The notes beneath the pieces were generated by a model. It saw nothing but the letters and a program-made list of their open reading frames with translations. It did not search any database and had not been told where the DNA came from. A stretch of DNA of 64,000 bases. Origin: Chitinophaga oryziterrae. GTDB lineage: Bacteria > Bacteroidota > Bacteroidia > Chitinophagales > Chitinophagaceae. The translations under genes and the position numbers were made by a program. The stretch lies in NCBI RefSeq assembly GCF_009758125.1, contig NZ_WRXO01000012.1, positions 172,666 through 236,665 on the forward strand. The letters are read 5' to 3'. Below are positions 42,697 through 51,806 of this stretch, in pieces (the first letter of the stretch is position 1; the number at the start of each line of letters is the position of its first letter).

Positions 42697-45024
42697 ATGA
42701 AGATCCATAAAATATTTTTTCTCAGTTGCCTCTTAACCACCTTCAACACATTCGCTCAAACAAAACTGTTTGACGATAACTGGAAATTCCTGAAAGAAAA
42801 AGACAGTATGACCGGGGTTGAACTCCCTGGCTTCCAGGACAAAAACTGGCGAAAAGTACATCTCCCCCACGACTGGGCCATCGAAGACCTTCCCAACCAA
42901 AACGACAGCACCATCATCGGGCCTTTCAATAAATACAGCCCCGCCAAAGAACAAGGCGGATACGTAATGGGCGGCATCGCCTGGTACAGAAAAACCTTTA
43001 CACTCAAAAACCAGGAAGAAACAAGCATCCGGTTCGACGGTGTATACATGGACAGCGACGTATGGCTGAACGGTCATCACCTGGGCAATCACCCTTACGG
43101 CTATACCCCGTTCACCTATGACCTCACTCCTTACCTTGCCCCGGCCGGTAAAATGAACGTTCTTGCCGTAAGAGTAAAAAACACCGGCACCAATACCCGC
43201 TGGTATAGCGGCGCAGGTATCTACCGCCACGTATATCTCATCAACAGGCCCAAAATACACCTGGGGGAAATCTTCGTCACCACGCCGGTAGTGAATAAAG
43301 AAAAGGCCACCATACTAATAACAGAATCAGGTAATGCCGCCATCAGCGTACGCATCACCGATTCAACAGGCAAAGTGGTGGCAGAAGGAAAACAAACGAC
43401 TATCAATCACCCGTCACTCTGGTCACCGGCACATCCATACCTCTATAAAGCTGAAATAAGCCTCATTAACGCAGGTAAAGTAACTGATCAGGTAGTTATA
43501 CCCTTAGGTATCAGAAACATCCATATAGATGCTGAAACAGGTCTTACTATCAATGGAGAACGGATATTCCTCAAAGGTGGTTGCGTGCATCACGATAACG
43601 GACTATTAGGCGCTGCCGCATTCGACCGGGCAGAAGAAAGAAAAGTAGCACTCCTGAAAGCCGCAGGCTTCAATGCGATCCGTACCAGTCACAACCCTCC
43701 CTCCGGGAAATTCCTCGAAACCTGCGACCGCCTGGGTATGCTGGTAATAGACGAAGCTTTCGACATGTGGTCCGAAAAAAAGAACCCGGAAGACTATCAC
43801 CGCTTCTTCCGCGACTGGTGGCAGCGCGATCTCGAATCCATGATACTGAGAGACCGTAATCACCCCTCCGTCATCATGTGGAGCATCGGTAATGAAATAC
43901 CCGAACGCGCAGACAGCCTCGGCATCACCAGACAATTAGTAAACACAATAAAAAAACTGGATAACTCCCGCCCCATCACCGAAGCAGAAAACGATTTCCG
44001 GGAACGCCCCTACAAATGGGAAGCTACCGACAAATCCTTCGCTTTGCTGGACGTTGCCGGCTACAACTACCAATGGAGCCGCTACGCGGTAGACCAAAGA
44101 CGTGTTCCCGGACGCATCGTATTCGGCTCCGAAACAGTTCCCGCCGAACTATACCAGGCATGGATACAGGTACAGGGCCTCCCTTATGTTATCGGCGACT
44201 TCGTATGGACTGCCATGGATTACCTCGGGGAAGCGGGACTCGGTCACAGTATCTATGATTCCAAAGAATCACAACGTCTCACTTTCCCCTGGTTCAACGC
44301 CTACTGCGGAGATATCGACCTCATAGGAAATAAAAAAGCTCAATCCCTCTACCGCGATGTGGTATGGAATAACAGCCCCATCGAAGTAGTCGTACACTCA
44401 CCCAAACCTCCAGGGACCAAAGAAATCATAAGCCGGTGGGGATGGCCGGACGAATCCCCTTCCTGGACATGGCCGGATTATATAGATACCCTCATGCACA
44501 TCAGGGTATTCACCCGCAGTAAAACAGTAAGACTGACACTCAACGATGTCACACTGGCCATCAAACAAGTGCCGGACAGCACCCCGCTTACCGTAACGTT
44601 CGACGTACCTTATGCACCTGGTGTATTAGCAGCCTTCGCCATGAATAACGGGAAAGAAGAAGGGGTTAAAACACTCGTTACGGCCAGCAAACCAGCTGCT
44701 ATCCGCCTTACAGCAGACCGTAAGACAATCGGTCTTCAGGACCTGGCCTACGTTAACATAGAAATTATTGATGCGCAAGACAATGTAGTACCTGATGCGG
44801 ATATCCCCCTGCAACTGGAAATAAGCGGAGCCGGAACACTGGCTGCTGCAGGCAGCGCCTGTCCCAACAGACCTGCAAGTTTCCAGCAACCGGCCTGTAC
44901 CACTTTTAAAGGAAAGGCATTGGCAATATTAAGATCAAACGACAATAAAGGAATTATCAAACTAAAAGTAAAAGCAGATGGCCTGAAAACAGCCGGAGTA
45001 ATTATAAAAAGTCAGCGCCTGTAG
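42697..45024 (+). CDS. GH2 beta-galactosidase-like glycosidase
   Basis: A 775-aa exported enzyme (signal FFLSCLLTTFNTFAQ). N-terminal sugar-binding sandwich (about 25-185, RFDGVYMDSDVWLNGHHLG), Ig-like domain (about 188-275), TIM barrel (about 280-560) with acid/base E400 in SIGNE and nucleophile E479 in VFGSETVP, then two further Ig-like/DUF4982-type domains. The order fits beta-galactosidases and beta-glucuronidases of GH2 used on plant glycans. It is convergent with the next gene, their ends overlapping by 13 bases, and it has no SusCD neighbours. Confidence 0.94.
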   Translation: MKIHKIFFLSCLLTTFNTFAQTKLFDDNWKFLKEKDSMTGVELPGFQDKNWRKVHLPHDWAIEDLPNQNDSTIIGPFNKYSPAKEQGGYVMGGIAWYRKTFTLKNQEETSIRFDGVYMDSDVWLNGHHLGNHPYGYTPFTYDLTPYLAPAGKMNVLAVRVKNTGTNTRWYSGAGIYRHVYLINRPKIHLGEIFVTTPVVNKEKATILITESGNAAISVRITDSTGKVVAEGKQTTINHPSLWSPAHPYLYKAEISLINAGKVTDQVVIPLGIRNIHIDAETGLTINGERIFLKGGCVHHDNGLLGAAAFDRAEERKVALLKAAGFNAIRTSHNPPSGKFLETCDRLGMLVIDEAFDMWSEKKNPEDYHRFFRDWWQRDLESMILRDRNHPSVIMWSIGNEIPERADSLGITRQLVNTIKKLDNSRPITEAENDFRERPYKWEATDKSFALLDVAGYNYQWSRYAVDQRRVPGRIVFGSETVPAELYQAWIQVQGLPYVIGDFVWTAMDYLGEAGLGHSIYDSKESQRLTFPWFNAYCGDIDLIGNKKAQSLYRDVVWNNSPIEVVVHSPKPPGTKEIISRWGWPDESPSWTWPDYIDTLMHIRVFTRSKTVRLTLNDVTLAIKQVPDSTPLTVTFDVPYAPGVLAAFAMNNGKEEGVKTLVTASKPAAIRLTADRKTIGLQDLAYVNIEIIDAQDNVVPDADIPLQLEISGAGTLAAAGSACPNRPASFQQPACTTFKGKALAILRSNDNKGIIKLKVKADGLKTAGVIIKSQRL

Positions 45025-45740
45025 TAATACTCCAGGTGCTGATAATATTTCCCGTCCTGATAATATTGCACCATTTTTTTCAACCCATTCTCATCTAAGA
45101 TGGTCACTTCTCTTTTCACCGGTATCCCAAAAATCACCTTCTCCGCACCTTTTACCTGAGAGATCAAAACACCATTGTTATAAGTAAACTCTCCTTCATC
45201 AGAAGTTTGTACAATCACGTCCCCTCGTGTCACCTTCTTTCCATGGTCCTGGTACTCCGTTTTTTCTACCAATACCGAGTCTCTATACATCTCTTCTGTT
45301 GCCAGCCGCCCCTTAGCATCATATGTCCGTAAAACATGCACATCCTTGCCAATGTCAACCCTGTTTTTCCCATAACGGATCTTCTTATCTGTCACGACCT
45401 CACCATTATTATTCCGGTATACCTTTTCAGATATCACCCTGTTCTCTCCATCATAACCAATTGAATCAGTTAACCAGGGCTGCCCGTTCACATCATAACT
45501 CACAGATTTCACCAGCTTTCCCGCACGATTATACGTATACCGTTTGTCCTCATAATCATTCTCTTTAAACAGATTATAATCACGACGAAAAACCAGTACC
45601 CCATCTTCGTTGTATACGCAGCTATCTACTAACTGCTTGGTATCATTTGAATGATGAAACAGCCATGAAACAGAAGACTTAAACTGTTGCCCATAGGAGA
45701 ACAAGGGCAATAACAGCAACAGCAGGCATATATTTTTCAT
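45012..45740 (-). CDS. Secreted protein with YD-like repeats, function unknown
   Basis: Starting at the ATG at 45738-45740 gives 242 aa with a signal peptide (ICLLLLLLPLFSYGQ); the longer frame adds 32 residues before it. The chain has tyrosine/glycine-rich beta repeats: KRYTYNRAGKLVKSVSYDVNGQP, DSIGYDGENRVISEKVYRNNNGE, TYDAKGRLATEEMYRD and YNNGVLISQVKG. These resemble RHS/YD or MORN-type repeats seen in small Bacteroidetes secreted proteins. There is no catalytic motif, and the partner is unknown. Confidence 0.7.
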   Translation of the reverse strand: MKNICLLLLLLPLFSYGQQFKSSVSWLFHHSNDTKQLVDSCVYNEDGVLVFRRDYNLFKENDYEDKRYTYNRAGKLVKSVSYDVNGQPWLTDSIGYDGENRVISEKVYRNNNGEVVTDKKIRYGKNRVDIGKDVHVLRTYDAKGRLATEEMYRDSVLVEKTEYQDHGKKVTRGDVIVQTSDEGEFTYNNGVLISQVKGAEKVIFGIPVKREVTILDENGLKKMVQYYQDGKYYQHLEYYYRR

Positions 45741-45830
45741 AGGACTACGAAGATAAACAAACTTCCTTTTGCTTACCTTTAATGCTTTTTCATGCCGCTT
45801 CCTGTGCACTGACAGATAGACAATACGACT

Positions 45831-47072
45831 ATGCAAGAAGAAATGCCAACTAAGAAATACTTCTTTTTAATTTTGATTTTAGGGACACTCACTGCGCTGG
45901 GCCCCTTTTCTATTGACATGTACCTGCCCGGATTTGAGGCTATTGCCCTGGACCTGCATACCACCTCCATCAAAATAGGATTCTCTTTGTCAAGCTATTT
46001 CATCGGGATCTCCGCGGGGCAACTGCTCTACGGCCCGCTATTAGATCGCTTCGGCAGAAAGAAGCCGCTTTACATTGGACTAACACTATACATCCTGGCC
46101 TCCATAGGTTGCATTACCGCAAGAACACTTGACGCACTGGTAATACTTCGTTTCTTCCAGGCAATAGGCAGTTGCGCAGCTGCTGTTGCTTCCGTTGCTA
46201 TGGTACGCGACCTCTTCCCGGTAAAAGATTCAGCCAAGGTGTTTTCCCTGCTGATGCTGGTAGTTGGTGCTTCTCCCATGATAGCTCCTACAGTTGGCGG
46301 ATACGTCACCACCGCTTTCGGCTGGCAGACGGTATTCGTCATCCTGGCAGTGATGGGCATATTAATCTTACTGGCCAGTATCTTTTTCCTGCCGGAAAGT
46401 TATCAGCCGGACGTACACATGTCCTTAAAGCCCGGCCCCATCATAATGAACTTCCTTGCCGTCATCCGTGAGCCACAGTTTTACACGTATGCGCTAACAG
46501 GAGCGCTGGCATTCTCCGGCTTGTTCGCCTATGTATCAGGTTCTCCTGTCATGTTCATGGATATCTTCCATCTGAGCAAAAACGCCTATGGCTGGATCTT
46601 CGCAGGACTATCTGTGGGCTTCATCGGCTCCAGTCAGTTAAACAGCCTGGTATTGCGCAGGTACAGCAGCGACCAGATCATCATCGTAGGCCTCATCTGC
46701 CAGGCTATCACAGGCATCATCTTCCTGATAGGAACCTACTTAAACTGGTACGGCTTACCCGCTACCATCGTCATGTTGTTCATCTTCCTCTGCTGCCTTG
46801 GCTTTGTTAATCCAAATGCCTCCGCCCTATCAATAGCGCCTTTTAAAAAGAACGCCGGTAGTGCTGCTGCCCTGATGGGCGCATTACAAATGAGCATTGG
46901 TGCGCTGGCATCTGTAGGAGTGAGTCTCTTTAATACCAATTCCGCTCTTCCTATGGTCAGTATTATGGCCGGATCTGCCATATTGGGAGTTTTAACACTG
47001 GTAGCTGGTCGTAAACAGACAGGACATCCTGTACTTATGCAGGAAAAAGGCGATAACGTTGTTATGCATTAA
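45831..47072 (+). CDS. Bcr/CflA-family drug-resistance MFS exporter
   Basis: A 413-aa protein with 12 predicted helices. SIDMYLPGFEAIALDL in helix 1 and GPLLDRFGRKKPLYIGL in the loop after helix 2 are the family marks, as is RFFQAIGSCAAAVASVAMVRDLF. Such proton antiporters export bicyclomycin, chloramphenicol or other small molecules. It starts at ATG 45831, with an in-frame ATG four codons later. A terminator follows. Confidence 0.92.
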   Translation: MQEEMPTKKYFFLILILGTLTALGPFSIDMYLPGFEAIALDLHTTSIKIGFSLSSYFIGISAGQLLYGPLLDRFGRKKPLYIGLTLYILASIGCITARTLDALVILRFFQAIGSCAAAVASVAMVRDLFPVKDSAKVFSLLMLVVGASPMIAPTVGGYVTTAFGWQTVFVILAVMGILILLASIFFLPESYQPDVHMSLKPGPIIMNFLAVIREPQFYTYALTGALAFSGLFAYVSGSPVMFMDIFHLSKNAYGWIFAGLSVGFIGSSQLNSLVLRRYSSDQIIIVGLICQAITGIIFLIGTYLNWYGLPATIVMLFIFLCCLGFVNPNASALSIAPFKKNAGSAAALMGALQMSIGALASVGVSLFNTNSALPMVSIMAGSAILGVLTLVAGRKQTGHPVLMQEKGDNVVMH

Positions 47073-47080
47073 AAAAAGTA

Positions 47081-47107
47081 CCCCAAAAAGTCAGACACTT
47101 TTTGGGG
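47081..47107. terminator. Bidirectional terminator
   Basis: An 11-bp stem (CCCCAAAAAGT / ACTTTTTGGGG, 5-base loop) lies between the convergent exporter and dehydrogenase genes, with an A run on the left. Confidence 0.85.
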
Positions 47108-47136
47108 CATTTCCCTTAAGGAGTTCTTTTATTATA

Positions 47137-47994
47137 TTATAATGATTTGATGATCGCCATCATATCTTCATCTCCCACCCCCTTTCTTAAAGCCACCTGA
47201 AGGCTCTCTGCCAGTGCATTGCCCAAAGGAGTACTCAGACCTTGCTCCTTTGCCAGGAGGATATCCTTATTCAGGAGATTTAATGAAAACGCAGCCGGGA
47301 AACTATTACTAATGATACCCGGAGATTTTATTTTTGTAAACCCGCTGCCAACTGCACTACTGTTAATAATCGGCAACAGCGCTTCAGCAGTTATCCCGTT
47401 CTTCCGTGCAAAGATCACCGTTTCTGCCAGTGCCTGCACTGTAATTCCTAAAAATGTATTCACAGCCAGCTTGGTATAATTACCGCTTCCATTTTCTCCC
47501 ATGAAGTGGGCGACTTTACCCAGGCAGTCAAATATAGGCTTCGCCTTTTCAAAGTCCTGTTCATGCCCGCCGGCCATAATGATCAACTGTGCATTTTCCG
47601 CAGGTTTCACACTTCCGGAAACAGGGGCATCCAGGTAACCAATACCTTTTTCCCTGCACAGGGCAGCGATCTGCTTTGTAGTATCAGGAGAAACTGTACT
47701 CATATCTATCGCCAGCAGATTGGCAGGTATATTCCCGGATAATAATCCGTCGGGCGACTGATAAATAGCTTTTAGTGCATTATCATCAGCTACCATCGTA
47801 ATAATGAAATCAACGTTTTTGATCAGTTCACGGGGAGTCGTGACTACACGCACACCCGTTTCAACCTTTAATGTATTAGCTTTCCCAACAGTACGGTTAT
47901 ATACTGTAACATCAAATCCGGCACGCACAAGATTCTTAACCATAGGAATTCCCATGTTGCCTAATCCGGCCCAACCTATTCTGATCGTATTCAT
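47137..47994 (-). CDS. 3-hydroxyisobutyrate dehydrogenase-family oxidoreductase
   Basis: A 285-aa NAD(P)-dependent enzyme. Rossmann motif GLGNMGIPMVKNLVRAG near the N-terminus with VYNRT after beta-2 (favouring NADP), substrate motif DAPVSGSVKPAENAQLIIMAGG, and catalytic Lys in NYTKLAVNTFLG. This family reduces or oxidises beta-hydroxyacids such as tartronate semialdehyde, succinic semialdehyde or glyoxylate. Substrate not assignable. It is a single gene with its own terminator. Confidence 0.9.
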   Translation of the reverse strand: MNTIRIGWAGLGNMGIPMVKNLVRAGFDVTVYNRTVGKANTLKVETGVRVVTTPRELIKNVDFIITMVADDNALKAIYQSPDGLLSGNIPANLLAIDMSTVSPDTTKQIAALCREKGIGYLDAPVSGSVKPAENAQLIIMAGGHEQDFEKAKPIFDCLGKVAHFMGENGSGNYTKLAVNTFLGITVQALAETVIFARKNGITAEALLPIINSSAVGSGFTKIKSPGIISNSFPAAFSLNLLNKDILLAKEQGLSTPLGNALAESLQVALRKGVGDEDMMAIIKSL

Positions 47995-48050
47995 GACTTA
48001 AATTTATGACGCTTTCGTCAGTTACGTAGAATTAAATAAAAACCGGGATA

Positions 48051-48407
48051 CTATTTTGCTATTCCAAGTGAAGTATTCTGCAGGGGTACTATTTTATAAT
48101 CCTGAGTATCTGATAAAGATATAAGGTTCACAATATCTTTGACTACTAAGCTTTGTATACTAATAAAACAATCTTCATGACCGCGCTTCGTAGTTTCAAT
48201 GATATAGAAGTAACTTCTGATATTATCAAATGATCTTAATAACAGGGCAGACATTTTTACATCTTTCTTCTGTTTCGCATTAGTGATATGTTTCCTTGTT
48301 AATATAGAGGCAGCTTCCATCAGTAAAAGCCGTAGTTCAAATAAGCTATCGGCATTTATATACTTCAGTCCTTCCAGCTGCTTCTTTATTTGTAATAACT
48401 CCAACAT
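48051..48407 (-). CDS. Small helical protein of unknown function
   Basis: I choose the ATG giving MLELLQIKKQLEGL (48405-48407, 118 aa); the frame extends upstream into a hydrophobic stretch that is probably untranslated. The protein is predicted all-helical, soluble and basic (KQKKDVKMSALLLRSFDNIRSYFYIIETTKRGHEDCFISIQS). It is not recognised. A perfect 18-bp palindrome lies about 130 bases upstream, so it may be tightly regulated. Confidence 0.55.
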   Translation of the reverse strand: MLELLQIKKQLEGLKYINADSLFELRLLLMEAASILTRKHITNAKQKKDVKMSALLLRSFDNIRSYFYIIETTKRGHEDCFISIQSLVVKDIVNLISLSDTQDYKIVPLQNTSLGIAK

Positions 48408-48538
48408 ATATATAAAAATTAAGATTAATTCAAATATCAAACCAACCAAGATCCAGATATCAGATTAACATTAATGATCATAAAATAACAGGAATTAGAT
48501 AAAATAATATAAGCACAGAGAATACCAGAGGGAATAGA

Positions 48539-48556
48539 TTTCTACAATTGTAGAAA
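48539..48556. promoter_or_regulatory. Perfect 18-bp palindrome, possible BlaI/CopY-type operator
   Basis: TTTCTACAATTGTAGAAA is fully symmetric and contains TACA-N2-TGTA, the core of operators used by BlaI/MecI/CopY-type repressors. It lies in the gap upstream of the gene at 48051-48407 and after dps. No such repressor is encoded in the window. Confidence 0.5.
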
Positions 48557-48562
48557 GAGAGG

Positions 48563-48589
48563 AAACAGGGGCCACAAAAACCCCTGTTT
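48563..48589 (-). terminator. Possible terminator after dps
   Basis: A 9-bp stem (AAACAGGGG / CCCCTGTTT) with a 9-base loop lies 11 bases after the dps stop. The following T content is moderate. Confidence 0.5.
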
Positions 48590-48600
48590 ATATAATTTTA

Positions 48601-49071
48601 TTATTTCAGATAAGCGCGGATCATCCAGGCCCATTGCTCATGCTGTTTCAGCACACCAGTCAGGAAATCAGCTGTACCGATATCATTATGGTCATCTTCT
48701 ACCTTGGAAATATGACCACGGATCCCACGGATAATAGTTTCATGATCGTCCAGCAGATTCTTCAACTGCGTTTTCTGGTCGTTAGTGTATTCGCCTTCTT
48801 CCAGGTTAGCCAGCTTCAGATAATCTTTCAGACGGCCTTCTGCATAATGACCGATTTTACGCACACGTTCAGCAATTTCATCTATTGTTTCTGCCAGTTC
48901 AGTGTATTGTGCTTCGTAGAATTTGTGCAATTCCATGAAACTTGGACTCTCAATATTCCAGTGATAATTGCGTGTTTTGGCAAATAACACCTGTTCATCG
49001 GAAATAAGCTGATTGAGGATTAATGCAACAGCTTTTGAATTTGCTTCGCTGATACCAATGTTTGCTTTCAT
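48601..49071 (-). CDS. dps: Dps-family DNA-binding ferritin
   Basis: A 156-aa protein. The intersubunit ferroxidase site is complete: NYHWN (H37), ETIDEIAERV (D64, E68), and the four-helix pattern runs to WAWMIRAYLK. Dps dodecamers store iron and shield DNA in starvation and oxidative stress. It follows the small PRPP-annotated-type gene by 13 bases, so the two share an mRNA. Confidence 0.96.
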   Translation of the reverse strand: MKANIGISEANSKAVALILNQLISDEQVLFAKTRNYHWNIESPSFMELHKFYEAQYTELAETIDEIAERVRKIGHYAEGRLKDYLKLANLEEGEYTNDQKTQLKNLLDDHETIIRGIRGHISKVEDDHNDIGTADFLTGVLKQHEQWAWMIRAYLK

Positions 49072-49084
49072 ATAAAAGGATGTT

Positions 49085-49402
49085 TTATTTCATTTTAAGT
49101 TTTCCCAGCATGGCAGTGGAAAGTGAATCCGAATAAGCACCGTAGGAAGTTACCAGTATACCTTTTAAACCGGAGGTAGACTCAATCGCATATACCGCTG
49201 CTTCATCAGACGGATCAGAATTACCTTCATAACGGTACACATCAACGATATTAAAATCATTTACATGTATCTTACCTGAATGACTTAACAGATAATCCCC
49301 TTCCAGATTAAAATCAATTGTAAATCCTTCTTTTCTTAAAGCCTCAATAGCGTTTGATACCGTATCATAATGAGAATGTCGTTCCATATTTGGGTCACTC
49401 AT
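49085..49402 (-). CDS. Small conserved protein often mislabelled as PRPP synthetase
   Basis: ATG at 49400-49402 gives 105 aa: HYDTVSNAIEALRKEGFTIDFNLEGDYLL, GKIHVNDFNIVDVYRYEGNSDPSDEAAVYAIES, GLKGILVTSYGAYSDSLSTAMLGKL. It belongs to a Bacteroidetes family that public records sometimes call phosphoribosylpyrophosphate synthetase; no PRPP-synthetase motif is present (far too short, no ribose-5-phosphate loop). Real function unknown. Its place directly before dps suggests a stress role. Confidence 0.75.
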   Translation of the reverse strand: MSDPNMERHSHYDTVSNAIEALRKEGFTIDFNLEGDYLLSHSGKIHVNDFNIVDVYRYEGNSDPSDEAAVYAIESTSGLKGILVTSYGAYSDSLSTAMLGKLKMK

Positions 49403-49460
49403 GTGCTGTAAATTTAATGGTAAAAAATAAATAGGGGAATAATAATGCAATATAAGAAGA

Positions 49461-50849
49461 TCAGACTGAATGTTTTCTTGTGATACCCAACTTTTTCATT
49501 TTAGAAGCTAATGTAGTTGGGGGCAAATTGAGTAACTCTGCGGCACCACCTGGTCCCGCAATCTTATTATTACACATCTTTAAAACAGAAAGTATATGAT
49601 CGCGTTCCAATTCAGTAATTGTTTTAATCTGCCCTGATAACGCATTTTCTGAAACAAGCTCCATTACAGAAGGTAAATCTATCTTTCTTATCACACCATC
49701 TTTTGCCAGCAGTATACTTCTTTCTATCAGGTGTTGCAGTTCCCGTACATTTCCAGGCCAGTGATAAGCAGTGATGTCGTGCATGATAGCCGGAGATATG
49801 TCAGTGATCGTTTTACTGGTCCTGGCTGCATACATCTGTATAAAGTGAGATACCAGCAAAGGGATATCTTCTTTACGGTCCCTCAGTGGTGGCATCTGTA
49901 TAGGGAAAACATGCAACCTGTAATAAAGATCAAGCCGGAAATTACCATTGGCAATTTCCTTTTCCAGGTTCCGGCTGGTAGCTGCAATAACCCGGACATT
50001 CACCTTTACAGGCCCCTTTCCTCCAATCCGTTCAATCTCTCTTTCCTGTAATACCCGCAATAACTTCACCTGCAAATCCACAGGCATCTCCCCTATCTCA
50101 TCCAGGAAGATAGTACCACCGTCTGCCTGTTCAAACTTCCCTATCCTTTTATCTACAGCCCCTGTAAAAGCTCCTTTCTCGTGCCCGAACAATTCTGATT
50201 CTATTAACTGGGCCGGCAATGCAGCACAATTCACTTTTACAAATGCTTTCGTCTTCCTCTCTGATAACTGGTGAATGGCATTCGCTATACCTTCCTTACC
50301 CGTACCGGTTTCTCCCAATATCAACACAGATGTATCCATTGGAGCTACCTGCCTTACCAGGTGAAAGATATGCTGCATCACCTGGCTGTTCCCGATAATT
50401 CCCTGAAAGTGAGGGATCATTGGCTGTACAGATGTGGGTCTTGTAACGACTATAGTACTATTTGATTTCAGCTCCTGATGATGCTCATGACGGTAACGGG
50501 CAATGTCCAGGGTCACAAGCAGGTCTTTCTCCCTGAAAGGCTTTACCAGGAAACCATAAGGCTGGGTCAGCTTGGCAGCGTCCAGTACCTGGCTATTGCA
50601 ATTTGCCGAAAGGTAAATAAACGGTATCTTCTGCTGGTTCAGCTCTGCTGCCAGGTCTATTCCCGTAAGATCGCCTTTCAGATAAATATCAAGTAACACA
50701 ATATCCGGTCTCACTGTTTTAAGGATCTCCTGGGCTCTGTACACAGAACGGGCGATACCACAAATACGGTAACCAGCACGTTCAAGTGTTAAACGAAGAT
50801 CACTTGCGACAATCAATTCATCTTCTACAATTAGAATTTGTTCATTCAT
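49461..50849 (-). CDS. Orphan sigma-54-dependent response regulator
   Basis: A 462-aa protein: receiver 1-120 (D54 in LLDIYL, K103), AAA+ domain about 145-390 with Walker A GETGTGKE (179-186), the sigma-54 contact loop GAFTGA (226-231) and Walker B GGTIFLDE (244-251), then a Fis-type DNA-binding helix-turn-helix (about 415-460). The receiver looks like those of LytTR-type regulators. No histidine kinase gene is adjacent. It lies upstream of the small protein and dps genes on the same strand. Confidence 0.93.
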   Translation of the reverse strand: MNEQILIVEDELIVASDLRLTLERAGYRICGIARSVYRAQEILKTVRPDIVLLDIYLKGDLTGIDLAAELNQQKIPFIYLSANCNSQVLDAAKLTQPYGFLVKPFREKDLLVTLDIARYRHEHHQELKSNSTIVVTRPTSVQPMIPHFQGIIGNSQVMQHIFHLVRQVAPMDTSVLILGETGTGKEGIANAIHQLSERKTKAFVKVNCAALPAQLIESELFGHEKGAFTGAVDKRIGKFEQADGGTIFLDEIGEMPVDLQVKLLRVLQEREIERIGGKGPVKVNVRVIAATSRNLEKEIANGNFRLDLYYRLHVFPIQMPPLRDRKEDIPLLVSHFIQMYAARTSKTITDISPAIMHDITAYHWPGNVRELQHLIERSILLAKDGVIRKIDLPSVMELVSENALSGQIKTITELERDHILSVLKMCNNKIAGPGGAAELLNLPPTTLASKMKKLGITRKHSV

Positions 50850-51126
50850 TGCAATACTTATAATTTATTACGGTTTATTTGCCATACGCGCTGTCTATGT
50901 TCTACTGTCAGTTACAATATCAGGTTCCTTCTTAATAATTTTATTTACTATAACAGCATTGGGATGGATATGGCTTTGGTTGGCTCAATAAAATATACGA
51001 CAATTTCGATGATTTGACTAAGGCTTTTCTTGATTTTCAACAAAAATGAATGATTTTCCTTAATAAAAAAATCCTAATAGATTAATTCTATAAGTATCTG
51101 AAGTAATATAATATAGATATATGCAT

Positions 51127-51134
51127 TATTTTTG
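51127..51134 (+). promoter_or_regulatory. Possible -7 promoter box (TATTTTTG)
   Basis: An exact TAnnTTTG match 8 bases before the methyltransferase ATG. The -33 position lacks TTTG, and the transcript would be nearly leaderless, so the call is weak. Confidence 0.28.
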
Positions 51135-51142
51135 ACATTCAC

Positions 51143-51778
51143 ATGAAGTATTTACGCTATTTCTTATACGTTTCATGGCATTGGGGAATCGACCTGGCTA
51201 TTTTCATAATAATACATGAAATCAGGGGAGAGAAACGATATGGCATCAGTACAATCGGACTTGATAGCCTGTCGGATATTGTATCCAAAGAAGACCGTCT
51301 GCATGTAAGCACTTACGAACCTGTAAATTATTATACAGCGGGATGGCTGCTGGATCAGCTGAAAACCACAGATACTACCTTTCTGGATGTGGGATGTGGC
51401 AGGGGCCGTGTATTGGTAATGGCGACCGCTTACGGATTTAAGGATATCATTGGCATTGATTTCTCTCAGCGCTTATGCGATCAGGCCACCGGTGTCTGTA
51501 AAGACCTCCCTGTTACAATCACGTGTGCAGATGCCCGCATGTATGAAATCCCCGACACCGTAGGTGTTATCTTTCTCTTCAATCCCTTTGATGCAGCTAT
51601 AATGAGTGAATTTATACTAAGGGTATCTGAAAGCCTGTCCAGGAAAAAGCGTCCATTAAAAATACTATATGCAAATCCACAGTGTAAAGATCTTTGGTTA
51701 GATGCCGGCTTCACCGAAACAGCTTCTTTCGTAAAGAAAACATACCTGAAAGGAAGTGTACTGGAAAAAAACACCTGA
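51143..51778 (+). CDS. SAM-dependent methyltransferase
   Basis: A 211-aa class I methyltransferase with SAM motif TFLDVGCGRGRVLVMA (79-94) and IIGIDFSQRLCDQA, VTITCADARMYEIP, VIFLFNPFD. The N-terminal 40 residues are hydrophobic (YFLYVSWHWGIDLAIFIIIHEI) and may lie on the membrane. Substrate not assignable. The next gene starts 28 bases after its stop, so they are likely co-transcribed. Confidence 0.85.
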   Translation: MKYLRYFLYVSWHWGIDLAIFIIIHEIRGEKRYGISTIGLDSLSDIVSKEDRLHVSTYEPVNYYTAGWLLDQLKTTDTTFLDVGCGRGRVLVMATAYGFKDIIGIDFSQRLCDQATGVCKDLPVTITCADARMYEIPDTVGVIFLFNPFDAAIMSEFILRVSESLSRKKRPLKILYANPQCKDLWLDAGFTETASFVKKTYLKGSVLEKNT

Positions 51779-51806
51779 TCTGTTCCTTTTTGTAAATAAT
51801 ATCCAA

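Noticed and set aside
42733..43260. Long antisense open frames inside the GH2 gene (also within GH8, GH92 and the HtrA-like gene)
   Set aside because: They are shadows of GC-richer coding sequence; the plus-strand products have clear domains and signal peptides while the antisense ones have none.
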